NCBI GenBank assembly: GCA_038521825.1
Contig: JBCBKL010000002.1
Coordinates: 186,001 to 250,000 of the forward strand
Length of the DNA stretch: 64,000 bases
From: JBCBKL01 sp038521825
Lineage (GTDB): Bacteria; Pseudomonadota; Alphaproteobacteria; Rhodobacterales; Rhodobacteraceae
Reading direction: 5' to 3'
In this document: piece after piece, positions 8,182 to 15,431 of the stretch
How positions within the stretch are numbered: position 1 is the stretch's first letter
Layout: every line of letters begins with the position of its first letter
The notes under the pieces: model-generated
What the model was told of the DNA's origin: nothing
The model's input: only the letters and a program-made list of their open reading frames with translations
The model's database searches: none
Position numbers and translations under genes: made by a program

Positions 8182-9054
8182 GTGTTCGGAGGGTTTACTG
8201 AGTTCAGCGTTGCCACGGACGGCGCCGAAATACGGGGTGTCATGGGCGGGAACGGTCCGGCGTTGTTGCTATTGCATGGTTATCCGCAGAACCATCGCAT
8301 CTGGCATAGGGTCGCGCCACTCTTGTCGCAGCGCTTCACTCTCGTCGCCCCCGATCTGCGCGGCTATGGAGCGTCATCCAAACCGCCGACGGACGCTGAG
8401 CACACGACGTATTCCAAACGGGCAATGGCGTCTGACATGGCGCAGGTCATGACGATATTGGGCCACGATCAGTTCTTTCTTTGTGGTCATGATCGCGGCG
8501 GGCGGGTCGCACACCGTCTGGGTCTCGATCACGCAGATCGGGTTCGACGTATCGCCGTGCTGGACATTGCCCCAACCCGCGAGATGTATCGCGATACGAC
8601 CGATGGTTTCGCCCGCGCCTATTGGCACTGGTTCTGGTTGATCCTGCCCAGCCCCATGCCGGAAACCATGATCGCCGCCGATCCCGAAGCGTATCTTAAA
8701 TTCAAATGCGGACGGGGATCCGCCGGCCTGACCCCGTTTCTGCCGGAGGCGTGGGAGAGCTATCTGGCCTCGATACGAGACCCTGATACCGTCCATGCGA
8801 TGTGTGAGGACTATCGCGCGGCCGCCTCCATCGATCTGCGGCACGACGATGAGGATGAGGGGCGCAAGTTGGCGGTGCCACTCCTCGTGCTTTGGGGCGC
8901 CAAAGGTGCCATCGAGGCACATTTCGACTGTCTCGGCTTATGGCGTGAACGGGCCGCGGATGTTCGCGGCCACCCCATCGATGGTGGACACTACCTGCCA
9001 GAAGAAAAGCCTGAAGAAGTGGCCAGCAACCTGATGGAATTCTTCCGCGACTAG
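8182..9054 (+). CDS. Alpha/beta hydrolase, haloacetate (fluoroacetate) dehalogenase type
   Basis: 290 residues starting at a GTG with an AGGAG box about 10 bp upstream. The fold has the HGYPQNH oxyanion segment and the nucleophile elbow GHDRGGR with Asp104. Asp128 (VLDIAPT) and His270 (GGHYLPEE) complete the triad. The halide and carboxylate pocket known from fluoroacetate dehalogenases is intact: Arg105 and Arg108 after the nucleophile, His149-Trp150 in YWHWFW, and Tyr211. This fits EC 3.8.1.3 activity on fluoro- or chloroacetate. Epoxide hydrolases share the fold, but the DRxxR motif argues for dehalogenase. Confidence 0.85.
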   Translation: MFGGFTEFSVATDGAEIRGVMGGNGPALLLLHGYPQNHRIWHRVAPLLSQRFTLVAPDLRGYGASSKPPTDAEHTTYSKRAMASDMAQVMTILGHDQFFLCGHDRGGRVAHRLGLDHADRVRRIAVLDIAPTREMYRDTTDGFARAYWHWFWLILPSPMPETMIAADPEAYLKFKCGRGSAGLTPFLPEAWESYLASIRDPDTVHAMCEDYRAAASIDLRHDDEDEGRKLAVPLLVLWGAKGAIEAHFDCLGLWRERAADVRGHPIDGGHYLPEEKPEEVASNLMEFFRD

Positions 9055-9086
9055 CGCTTAATAGTCGGCGAGCGGCAGGTTGTCAT

Positions 9087-9147
9087 AAAAAAGGACCGCC
9101 TGAGGGTCACACGAGGGAGGAGGTTCGTGCTTGTCCCAAGCGGTCCT
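9087..9147 (-). ncRNA. Candidate 'cuckoo' (CCUCCUCCC-motif, CcsR-like) small RNA with intrinsic terminator
   Basis: Read on the minus strand, AGGACCGC (9147-9140) pairs perfectly with GCGGTCCT (9099-9092). GGG pairs with CCC (9137-9135 with 9106-9104) and an inner TCGTG/CACGA stem (9129-9125 with 9114-9110) is present. The apical loop exposes ACCTCCTCCC (9124-9115). The outer stem runs directly into TTTTTT (9092-9087). An anti-Shine-Dalgarno CCUCCUCCC loop on a terminator-like stem is the architecture of the CcsR/cuckoo sRNAs known from Rhodobacter. Those are often preceded by a DUF1127 gene, which is absent here. A weak TATTAA lies shortly upstream, but no convincing promoter was found. Confidence 0.75.
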
Positions 9148-9375
9148 GAAAATGCCCGTTAATACGGTAACCGGTACACTCATCTTTACACGGCTAGGTA
9201 CCATTAACGACATCTGCTCGGTTGCGACAATGCACGTGTTGACGATCCAGTATTGAAATCGGTCTGATAGGGACTCTGCACAAGAAATGGGCGGTATTCC
9301 TCGGTGAATGGCCGCTTCTGAGGCTGCCCGTTGACCAGTCAAATGGGTTGCGGGTGTTTAGCCTTTGGAGGCCAA
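9148..9375. other. Non-coding interval upstream of the candidate sRNA
   Basis: No convincing gene lies between the sRNA candidate and the decarboxylase gene. A minus-strand open frame of 94 codons spans 9058-9342, but it runs straight through the sRNA hairpin and resembles no family. The interval would have to contain the sRNA promoter, or a leader from a transcript starting before 9376. Confidence 0.5.
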
Positions 9376-10779
9376 TCACCCGGCTATTAGACCCCGCGCA
9401 ATTTCCGTAATCGTCTCGTAGGCTAGCTCGAAATCTTCTTTCGCGCAGTCGAACTGACCAGCTTGGAATCGAACAACTTTTTGCTCGTCCACCATGGTTT
9501 GCGTCAGATAGATTCGCCCGTCTGTATTGATTGCGTCCACAAGCCGCTGCTGGTGGTCGTCATCGCCCTGATGGCGGAAGGTCCAGAGCGACAGGATCGG
9601 TTCGGTCACGATTTCGAAGTCATCCTCTGCCCGAAGGCGTTCGCACAGGTCCTGGCTCCAGCCGACATGATTGCGGATACGGTCGCGTAACGCCTCCATC
9701 CCGTACGCCCGCATCAGAAACCACAGCTTGAGTGCGCGGAACCGTCGCCCCAGCGGGATCGACCATTCCGAATAATCCGTCACGCCGTCTTCGGCGTGGG
9801 TGCGAAGGTATTCGGGCCGGATGGCGAGTGTCTGGCGCAACAGGTCAGGCTCGCGTAGGAAATGAACGGCGCAATCGAATTGTGCGCCCAACCACTTGTG
9901 CGGATTGAAGACGATGGAGTCGAACCGCTCGGCGCCAACCCATAGCGGCCTGAATTCGGGGCAGATCATGGCTGAGCCAGCCCACGCGGCATCGAGATGG
10001 GTATAGAGGTGCTCTTTCTCGGCCACGGCCGCGACCGCTTCGAGATCGTCGCAGGCGCCCATTCCCGTCGCGCCGGTCGCGGCGATGATACCGGCCGGGA
10101 TCAGGCCCGCCGCCCTGTCTTCGTTGATGGCGGTCTGGAGATCGATCGGATCCATGTGACGCAGATCGCCCGTCGTCCGTATCTTGACCAGGTTGTTCTG
10201 TCCAATGCCCGATACCCAGATGGCCCGGTCGACCGAGCTGTGCACTTCTTCAGAGCAATAGATCCGCAACGGGTGCTGGCCGGTCAGCCCGTCAATGTTG
10301 CCCTCCCAGTCAAGCGCGCGTTCCCGCATGGTCAGGACCGCAGCCAGAGTGGCAGATGATGCACTATCCTGAATGACTCCCTGATACACTTTGGGCAGGC
10401 CCAGACCGTGCCGCAGCCATTCCATCATCCGCGTTTCCATCTCGGTCGCGGATGGGGAGGTCTGCCACAGCATGCATTGCGGCGCGATGATTGCGGCCAG
10501 CATCTCGGCCAACACGCTGGCAGGTGCGGCATTGGCATTGAAATATGCAAAAAAGCGCGGGTGCTGCCAATGGGTAATGCCCGGCATGACGATCCGTTCG
10601 AAATCGGCAAAGATCGCTTCCATGGCCTCTGGGGTTTCCGGTGGCTCGGACGGTAGCGCGTTCAGTGTGTCGCCCGGTTTGACCTGTGCCCGAACGGGCC
10701 GGTCCCGGATCGTTTTGTGGTAATCCGCGCCCCAATCTGCGGCTAACTTGGCATTCTGCGCAAAATCGTCCCAATCCAT
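9376..10779 (-). CDS. Group II pyridoxal-phosphate-dependent decarboxylase (aromatic-L-amino-acid decarboxylase type)
   Basis: 467 residues. The PLP lysine is in FNPHKWLG, the pyridine-ring aspartate in HLDAAWAGSA, and the N-terminal substrate segment HPRFFAYFNA, followed by the ASVLAEMLAA helix, matches group II decarboxylases acting on aromatic amino acids. Other family blocks are MMEWLRHGLGLP, DSASSATLAAVL and CSEEVHSSVDRA. Typical products are tryptamine, tyramine or phenethylamine, but the true substrate cannot be set from sequence. It is transcribed towards the sRNA candidate, whose terminator lies about 230 bp downstream of its stop. Confidence 0.93.
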   Translation of the reverse strand: MDWDDFAQNAKLAADWGADYHKTIRDRPVRAQVKPGDTLNALPSEPPETPEAMEAIFADFERIVMPGITHWQHPRFFAYFNANAAPASVLAEMLAAIIAPQCMLWQTSPSATEMETRMMEWLRHGLGLPKVYQGVIQDSASSATLAAVLTMRERALDWEGNIDGLTGQHPLRIYCSEEVHSSVDRAIWVSGIGQNNLVKIRTTGDLRHMDPIDLQTAINEDRAAGLIPAGIIAATGATGMGACDDLEAVAAVAEKEHLYTHLDAAWAGSAMICPEFRPLWVGAERFDSIVFNPHKWLGAQFDCAVHFLREPDLLRQTLAIRPEYLRTHAEDGVTDYSEWSIPLGRRFRALKLWFLMRAYGMEALRDRIRNHVGWSQDLCERLRAEDDFEIVTEPILSLWTFRHQGDDDHQQRLVDAINTDGRIYLTQTMVDEQKVVRFQAGQFDCAKEDFELAYETITEIARGLIAG

Positions 10780-10892
10780 GATCGCAGCCTTTCCAGTTGC
10801 GCCGCCTTGCGCGTCGCGTCGCTCTGAGTTGAACCGTTAATGTCGGGAAAGGCCACGGCGAAATTGTCCGCCATGCTGTTAAGTTTCTACGC

Positions 10893-11930
10893 CTATTCGG
10901 CGGGGTGCAGGGAAAAACCGGTTATCAGTTGCCGCAAGCCAAGAGCGGCACCGGCAAAGATCGAGACAAAGACCAACGGCGCGCTGAAGGACAGGACCGA
11001 AAAGGCCGAGATCCCTTGCCCGATCGTGCAGCCCATGGCCAACACCGCCCCAAAGCCCATGGCGACTGCACCGAGGATCTGGCGACGCAGTTCCCGGGGG
11101 TCTTCGCATGCTTCCCAGCGGAAGTGTCCCTTGATCAGACTGCCTGCAAATGCACCCAGCAAAACGCCAAAGACCGACCCAACTCCGAAGCTGAGGCCGC
11201 CGCCGGACGCGGTCATAATATAGATCATCGCCTCGCCCAACGGGGCGGAATAGGTGTGAGACATAACCATCGTGGGTTCGAAGCCGGCACGGGCAACGTA
11301 GGTCGTACCGACCCATCCCGAGGTTATTGCCACTGCAACGGCGACACTGGCAAAAAGAAATCGCCTACTTTGCAAAAAAGCCCTGTTCCAAAGAGCGAAC
11401 ACCGCAATCGCCACGCCGATCAGGCCGGCCCATAATCCGATCAGTTGTTCAAAGCCCTGAACAGATCGCGGTGCTTGGGTCGCTTCGACCAGGATAAGTC
11501 GCAGCGGCGCCAACGGCCCGGACAGCGCCGCATAGGCAGAGAGGCCCATGACAATCACGATGACGAAGGCGCGGAGGTCACCGCCACCAAACCGGGCCAA
11601 GGCACCAAATCCGCAATTGCCTGCCAGCGCCATGCCATAGCCAAAAAGCAGGCCACCCGCGATAGCGGCAACCGGACTCCAGGCTTGGGCGTAGTAAAAT
11701 GTCTCGCCAATCGTGACCCAGCCAGCACCCGCCGTCGCGTAGGTCATCATGATTGCTAGGCCGATGGACAGACCCCACATCCGCAAACGCAAGGAAGTCT
11801 CTTGATAAAGGTAATCTTCGATTGCACCCAGCGTGCAAAATCGACCAAGACGCGCGGCCAGGCCAAGGATTGCACCTCCGACACAGCCAATCAAAGCGAG
11901 GGCAAGCCCCTCGCTCATCCAATCCAGCAC
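10893..11930 (-). CDS. soxT: SoxT, YeeE/YedE-family sulfur-compound transporter
   Basis: 345-residue polytopic membrane protein of the YeeE/YedE (sulf_transp) family with duplicated halves. Conserved cysteines lie in LGRFCTLGAIED, GNCGFGALARFGGG and AMGCTIGQG, the motifs thought to relay thiosulfate or sulfane sulfur through the membrane. I chose GTG 11930 because an AAGGAG box sits exactly 6 bp upstream. A TTG at 11936 abuts the box and is too close. It is 36 bp downstream of soxR, in a soxS-soxR-soxT operon. Its likely role is sulfur import into the cytoplasm, either for the SoxR signal or for assimilation. Confidence 0.88.
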   Translation of the reverse strand: MLDWMSEGLALALIGCVGGAILGLAARLGRFCTLGAIEDYLYQETSLRLRMWGLSIGLAIMMTYATAGAGWVTIGETFYYAQAWSPVAAIAGGLLFGYGMALAGNCGFGALARFGGGDLRAFVIVIVMGLSAYAALSGPLAPLRLILVEATQAPRSVQGFEQLIGLWAGLIGVAIAVFALWNRAFLQSRRFLFASVAVAVAITSGWVGTTYVARAGFEPTMVMSHTYSAPLGEAMIYIMTASGGGLSFGVGSVFGVLLGAFAGSLIKGHFRWEACEDPRELRRQILGAVAMGFGAVLAMGCTIGQGISAFSVLSFSAPLVFVSIFAGAALGLRQLITGFSLHPAE

Positions 11931-11966
11931 CTGCAACTCCTTCCCGCTGCTCCGGTTTTCCGGATG

Positions 11967-12329
11967 TCAGCCCTTTTTGCAGAAAAGCTCGTATACGACG
12001 TCGAGTATCTGAACAGCGCGCCGATCTGTCAAACTGTAGTAGATCGTCTTGCCGTCGCGGCGGGGTTCGACCAGGCCTTCGCTACGCAGTCGCGCCAGTT
12101 GCTGGGACACAGCCGCCTGTCTTGCCGACAGCAGTTGTTCGAGTTCTGTCACCGACTTCTCTCCAGTGGCGAGATGACAGAGGATCATCAGGCGTCCTTC
12201 GTGGCTGATCGCCTTGAGAAAATTGGACGCTTCGCAGGCGTTCTCCATCATCCGGTTGATCTCTGCCTCCGACATTTCGGAGTTGATAACCGGAAGGTTT
12301 GATTCCTTTTGATTGTCAAACATCGTCAA
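11967..12329 (-). CDS. soxR: SoxR, ArsR/SmtB-family sulfur-responsive repressor
   Basis: 120 residues with the winged-helix ArsR fold: LLSARQAAVSQQLARLRSEG is the recognition helix region and RRDGKTIYYSL the wing. Two cysteines, Cys51 in MILCHLA and Cys117 in ELFCKKG, match the pair that forms a polysulfide bridge in persulfide sensors such as SoxR, SqrR and BigR; Cys32 is extra. It overlaps soxS by 4 bp. The known role is repression of sox genes, relieved by thiosulfate-derived persulfide. Candidate binding sites are listed at 12705, 14091 and 23659. Confidence 0.93.
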   Translation of the reverse strand: MTMFDNQKESNLPVINSEMSEAEINRMMENACEASNFLKAISHEGRLMILCHLATGEKSVTELEQLLSARQAAVSQQLARLRSEGLVEPRRDGKTIYYSLTDRRAVQILDVVYELFCKKG

Positions 12330-12679
12330 GATCCCACAAAGCCCGTCTTGTCTCGCAACAAACGCTCAAGCAGCGGCCAGAAAAAATCCTCCCCAGGATA
12401 ACCCTCGATCCGGCCAAGTTCCCGCCCCTCATCTAATATAATAAAAGTCGGTGTAAACACTGGGCTGTTGTCGAGTTCAATGTCGGCGGGCAACCGGCGT
12501 ATGTTTTCACGGCGCAGCGGTGCAAATTTGCCCTCTGCTGTCTTCGGATAAATGTGCGAGATCTCTTCATCCCAACGTTCGCACCATTCACAGCCATGCT
12601 GTTCGACCATCATCAATTCGATGGCCCATGCCGGCGCTGCAAAGCCCATCAGGGTCAAGGTCAACAACAGGTTACGCAT
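12326..12679 (-). CDS. soxS: SoxS, periplasmic thioredoxin-like protein
   Basis: 117 residues with an N-terminal Sec signal ending near AWA (residues 16-18) and a thioredoxin-type redox pair Cys30-Glu-Trp-Cys33 after VEQHG. The cis-proline region FTPTFIILDEG is present. SoxS keeps the SoxYZ carrier cysteine reduced and is fed electrons through SoxV. It is transcribed divergently from soxV across a 78-bp gap holding a palindromic candidate operator, and leads a soxS-soxR-soxT operon, so SoxR would autoregulate. Confidence 0.9.
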   Translation of the reverse strand: MRNLLLTLTLMGFAAPAWAIELMMVEQHGCEWCERWDEEISHIYPKTAEGKFAPLRRENIRRLPADIELDNSPVFTPTFIILDEGRELGRIEGYPGEDFFWPLLERLLRDKTGFVGS

Positions 12680-12704
12680 TTTGTTCTCGCATTCTTAACA
12701 CTTC

Positions 12705-12728
12705 ACATATAAGCTTCTTTGAATATGT
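12705..12728. promoter_or_regulatory. Candidate SoxR operator between soxS and soxV
   Basis: ACATAT (12705-12710) and ATATGT (12723-12728) form a perfect 6-bp inverted repeat with a 12-bp spacer in an AT-rich divergent promoter region. The right half contains GAAT (12721-12724), but the matching ATTC is degenerate (ATAA, 12709-12712). The position fits the known SoxR-bound soxS-soxV interval of other species. Confidence 0.55.
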
Positions 12729-12757
12729 AGAGCAAGCAGCAAGAAAGACGAACGCTG

Positions 12758-13498
12758 ATGTTCGACGTTTCCATCGTGAGTGCATTCCTAGGCGGGCTTG
12801 TGGTGTTTTTTTCACCATGTGTGCTTCCGATTGTACCATTTTATCTAAGCTACATGGCCGGTGCGAGCATGGCCGAAATCCGCGGAGATGGCACGATCGC
12901 CCTTGGTGTTCAGCGCCGGGCTGTGCTGGCGTCGATCCTGTTCTCAGCCGGGATCATCACAGTATTTGTTCTTTTGGGCGCCGCTGCTTTTGGGCTGGGC
13001 CAGGCGTTTCGGTCCGTTCAGGCCGAGTTTCGGCTAGCTGCGGCAGCGCTGGTTTTCGTCATGGCGCTGCATTTTTTGGGGATCATCCGTATTCCGTTTT
13101 TGAACCGCAGTTTCCAGCTTGAGGCGGGAAATACCCGAAAGATGTCGATTGCCGGGGCTTACCTCGTTGGCCTCGCCTTTGCCGCGGGTTGGACACCATG
13201 CGTCGGAGGCGTACTGACCGCAGTGATCTTTACCGCGTCAACCGAAGCGACGGCCATGCGGGGACTTGTGCTTATGCTGGTTTTTGGCGTGGCGATGACG
13301 CTGCCATTCGTCATCGCGGCTTGGTTCATCCGGCCCTTCCTGCGGTTCGTAGCCAGGTTCCGCCGGTATCTGCCCGTCGTCGAAAGGCTGATGGGTGTTC
13401 TGCTGCTACTATTTGCCGGTCTGATCGCGACCGATCAGGTCAACGTCATCGCGCAATGGATGCTCGATACGTTCCCCGTATTTTCCGCAATCGGCTAG
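12758..13498 (+). CDS. soxV: SoxV, CcdA/DsbD-type membrane thiol transporter
   Basis: 246 residues, about six transmembrane helices. The two CcdA-family cysteines are Cys21 in FFSPCVLPIVPFYL and Cys148 in AAGWTPCVGG. SoxV carries reducing equivalents from cytoplasmic thioredoxin across the membrane to periplasmic SoxW and SoxS. It is the first gene of the plus-strand sox operon, with soxW 12 bp downstream. The Shine-Dalgarno sequence before ATG 12758 is weak, while soxW has a good GGAGGAG. Confidence 0.94.
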   Translation: MFDVSIVSAFLGGLVVFFSPCVLPIVPFYLSYMAGASMAEIRGDGTIALGVQRRAVLASILFSAGIITVFVLLGAAAFGLGQAFRSVQAEFRLAAAALVFVMALHFLGIIRIPFLNRSFQLEAGNTRKMSIAGAYLVGLAFAAGWTPCVGGVLTAVIFTASTEATAMRGLVLMLVFGVAMTLPFVIAAWFIRPFLRFVARFRRYLPVVERLMGVLLLLFAGLIATDQVNVIAQWMLDTFPVFSAIG

Positions 13499-13510
13499 GA
13501 GGAGAGACCG

Positions 13511-14083
13511 ATGTTTAAGCGACTGTTAATATTTCTGTTTCTCGCGGTCCCCGCGGCTGCCTCTGAAATTGGCGATGATGGCCTGCACAAGGCAGACTGG
13601 ATGCGCGACACGTTCAAGGATCTGCGCGAAGATCTGGATGAAGCCAACGCCGAGGGCAAACGTCTGATGCTGATCGTCGAGCAGCGCGGGTGCATCTACT
13701 GCGCCAAGATGCACAAAGAAGTCTTCCCTCGGCCAGAAATCGATCAATTCATCCATGACAACTACTTCGTGGTGCAGATCAATCTGCATGGCGATACCGA
13801 GGTCATCGATTTCGATGGCGAGGCCCTGAGCGAGAAACAGGCGACCCGGAAATGGGGGATGTTGTTTACGCCATCTTTGCTTTTCCTGCCGCAGGACGTG
13901 CCGGAGGGTGCGTCTGCAAGCGCGGCAGCCGTCGCTTTGATGCCCGGTGCATTCGGGGCCGGGACAACGCTGGACATGCTGACATGGGTTGCCGAGGAAC
14001 GGTATGCGCCTGAAGGTGAAGAAGATTTTCAACGCTACCACGCCCGAAAGATTCAGGAACGCAGCGACGGATCGACGGACTGA
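13511..14083 (+). CDS. soxW: SoxW, periplasmic thioredoxin
   Basis: 190 residues with a Sec signal (hydrophobic residues 5-13, cleavage near AAAS) and a thioredoxin active site Cys61-Ile-Tyr-Cys64 in EQRGCIYCAKMH. The cis-Pro segment LFTPSLLFLP follows. SoxW accepts electrons from SoxV. The gene has a strong GGAGGAGAG ribosome site right after the soxV stop. The spacer after it holds the soxX promoter and a palindromic operator. Confidence 0.92.
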   Translation: MFKRLLIFLFLAVPAAASEIGDDGLHKADWMRDTFKDLREDLDEANAEGKRLMLIVEQRGCIYCAKMHKEVFPRPEIDQFIHDNYFVVQINLHGDTEVIDFDGEALSEKQATRKWGMLFTPSLLFLPQDVPEGASASAAAVALMPGAFGAGTTLDMLTWVAEERYAPEGEEDFQRYHARKIQERSDGSTD

Positions 14084-14090
14084 CGAAGAA

Positions 14091-14110
14091 AAATTCAAAT
14101 TATTGAATTT
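14091..14110. promoter_or_regulatory. Candidate SoxR operator upstream of soxX
   Basis: AAATTCAA and TTGAATTT form a perfect 8-bp inverted repeat around ATTA, a 20-bp palindrome. It contains ATTC-N8-GAAT exactly (14093-14108), the consensus I recall for the SoxR relative SqrR. It lies in the soxW-soxX gap, a known SoxR target interval in related sox clusters. Confidence 0.75.
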
Positions 14111-14115
14111 ATCCT

Positions 14116-14145
14116 TTGCACCCGCTCGTCTCCGTGTTCTATGGT
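14116..14145 (+). promoter_or_regulatory. Possible sigma-70 type promoter of soxX
   Basis: TTGCAC (14116-14121) and TATGGT (14140-14145) are separated by 18 bp. This would start transcription near 14152, about 27 bp before the soxX ATG. The -35 hexamer is 5 bp downstream of the palindrome at 14091-14110, so bound SoxR could block polymerase. Confidence 0.45.
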
Positions 14146-14178
14146 ATGCAAAAAAGAGAATGTGTTCTGGGAGGAAGC

Positions 14179-14628
14179 ATGAAAAGAAGTCTTGCGATCT
14201 GCGCGATGCTGACCTTTGGGACGGCTGGTTATGCGGGCGACGTAATGCCCGGTTCGGTCGTTTATGAAGACGGGGTTGTGAATGCCTCGCTCACCGGCGT
14301 TGCGGGCGATCCCGTGAATGGCCGTTCGGTTTTCAAGAACCGCAAGTTGGGCAACTGCCTTGCCTGCCACGTGAATTCCGAAATGCCGGAAGAAAGTTTT
14401 CATGGCGAGGTCGGCCCTATGCTCGACGGTGTGGGCGACCGCTGGAGCGCTGAGGAACTGCGCGGAATCGTTTCGAATTCCAAGAAGATGTTCGAAGGCA
14501 CGATCATGCCGGCCTTTTATATCGACGCAGGTTATACCCGGCCGCTCGATGATTTCGCAGGCGCATCCATCCTGACCGCCCAAGAGGTCGAGGATGTGGT
14601 GGCCTACTTGCTGACACTGAAAGAATAG
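14179..14628 (+). CDS. soxX: SoxX, monoheme cytochrome c of the SoxAX complex
   Basis: 149 residues. ATG 14179 is chosen because GGGAGGAAG precedes it and a signal peptide (MKRSLAICAMLTFG, cleavage near GYAG) begins there; the frame extends upstream without support. The heme site is Cys60-Leu-Ala-Cys63-His64, with probable distal Met110 in GTIMPAFY. SoxX pairs with SoxA to attach thiosulfate to SoxY oxidatively, in the periplasm. It leads soxXYZA downstream of the candidate SoxR operator. Confidence 0.95.
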   Translation: MKRSLAICAMLTFGTAGYAGDVMPGSVVYEDGVVNASLTGVAGDPVNGRSVFKNRKLGNCLACHVNSEMPEESFHGEVGPMLDGVGDRWSAEELRGIVSNSKKMFEGTIMPAFYIDAGYTRPLDDFAGASILTAQEVEDVVAYLLTLKE

Positions 14629-14637
14629 GAGAGACGG

Positions 14638-15057
14638 ATGGCACTCACACGTCGCTATTTCCTGGTCACGGGCACGGGCGCACTTGCCGCCGCTGGTCTT
14701 GGCCTTCCGGCCCTTGCATCGGCCACCGATGATGCAATCGCCGCCTTCACGGGCGGTGCTCCGGTCGCGGATGGGGGTGTCACCCTGACCGCGCCCGAGA
14801 TCGCCGAGAACGGCAACACCGTTCCGATCGAGGTCGACGCCCCAGGCGCGAGCGAGATCATCATCCTGGCAGACGGCAACCCGCTGCCAGGCGTTGCGAC
14901 ATTCATGTTCGGCCCGATGGCCGCAGCCCGTTCGGGTTCAACCCGGATCCGTCTGGCTGGAACGCAGAATGTGATCGCCGTCGCCAAGATGGAAGACGGT
15001 ACGTTCGCCAAGGCGCAAGCTGCGGTCAAAGTGACAATCGGCGGCTGCGGCGGCTAA
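14638..15057 (+). CDS. soxY: SoxY, sulfur-carrier subunit of SoxYZ
   Basis: 139 residues with a Tat-like signal (TRRYFLVTG, then a hydrophobic Ala/Leu-rich segment ending near ALASA). The protein ends in the diagnostic swinging-arm motif GGCGG; Cys137 covalently carries the sulfur substrate through the oxidation cycle. It starts 9 bp after soxX with a GGAGAG box. SoxY and SoxZ form a heterodimer, and SoxZ, which has no signal, is exported with SoxY through Tat. Confidence 0.97.
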   Translation: MALTRRYFLVTGTGALAAAGLGLPALASATDDAIAAFTGGAPVADGGVTLTAPEIAENGNTVPIEVDAPGASEIIILADGNPLPGVATFMFGPMAAARSGSTRIRLAGTQNVIAVAKMEDGTFAKAQAAVKVTIGGCGG

Positions 15058-15076
15058 TCAGGAAAGGACGGAAAAC

Positions 15077-15406
15077 ATGGCAAAAGGTGTAAAACCCCGC
15101 GTCAAGGTCCCAAAGAGTGCCGCCGCCGGCGACACGATCACGATCAAGACGCTGATCAGCCACAAGATGGAAAGCGGCCAGCGCAAGGACGATGACGGCA
15201 ACGTCATCCCGCGCTCGATCATCAACCGCTTTACCTGCGAGTTTAACGGTCAGAATGTCATCGACGTGGCGCTCGAGCCGGCGATCTCGACCAATCCGTA
15301 TTTCGAATTCGAAGCGATCGTGCCGGAAGCCGGTGAATTCAAGTTCACTTGGTATGACGATGACGGATCCGTTTACGAAACGGCAAAAGCCATCGCAGTC
15401 GAATAA
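15077..15406 (+). CDS. soxZ: SoxZ, partner subunit of the SoxYZ carrier
   Basis: 109 residues with no signal peptide, an immunoglobulin-like beta fold and the family segments KPRVKVPKSA, TLISHKMESGQRKD, INRFTCEFNG and EFKFTWYDDDGS. It binds SoxY and travels with it to the periplasm. The gene lies 19 bp after soxY and 25 bp before soxA, in the normal soxXYZA order. Confidence 0.97.
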   Translation: MAKGVKPRVKVPKSAAAGDTITIKTLISHKMESGQRKDDDGNVIPRSIINRFTCEFNGQNVIDVALEPAISTNPYFEFEAIVPEAGEFKFTWYDDDGSVYETAKAIAVE

Positions 15407-15431
15407 GATGGCAGCCAGGGGAGGAAACCAC

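Noticed and set aside
9058..9342. Minus-strand 94-codon open frame
   Set aside because: It runs through the sRNA hairpin and terminator and resembles no protein family.
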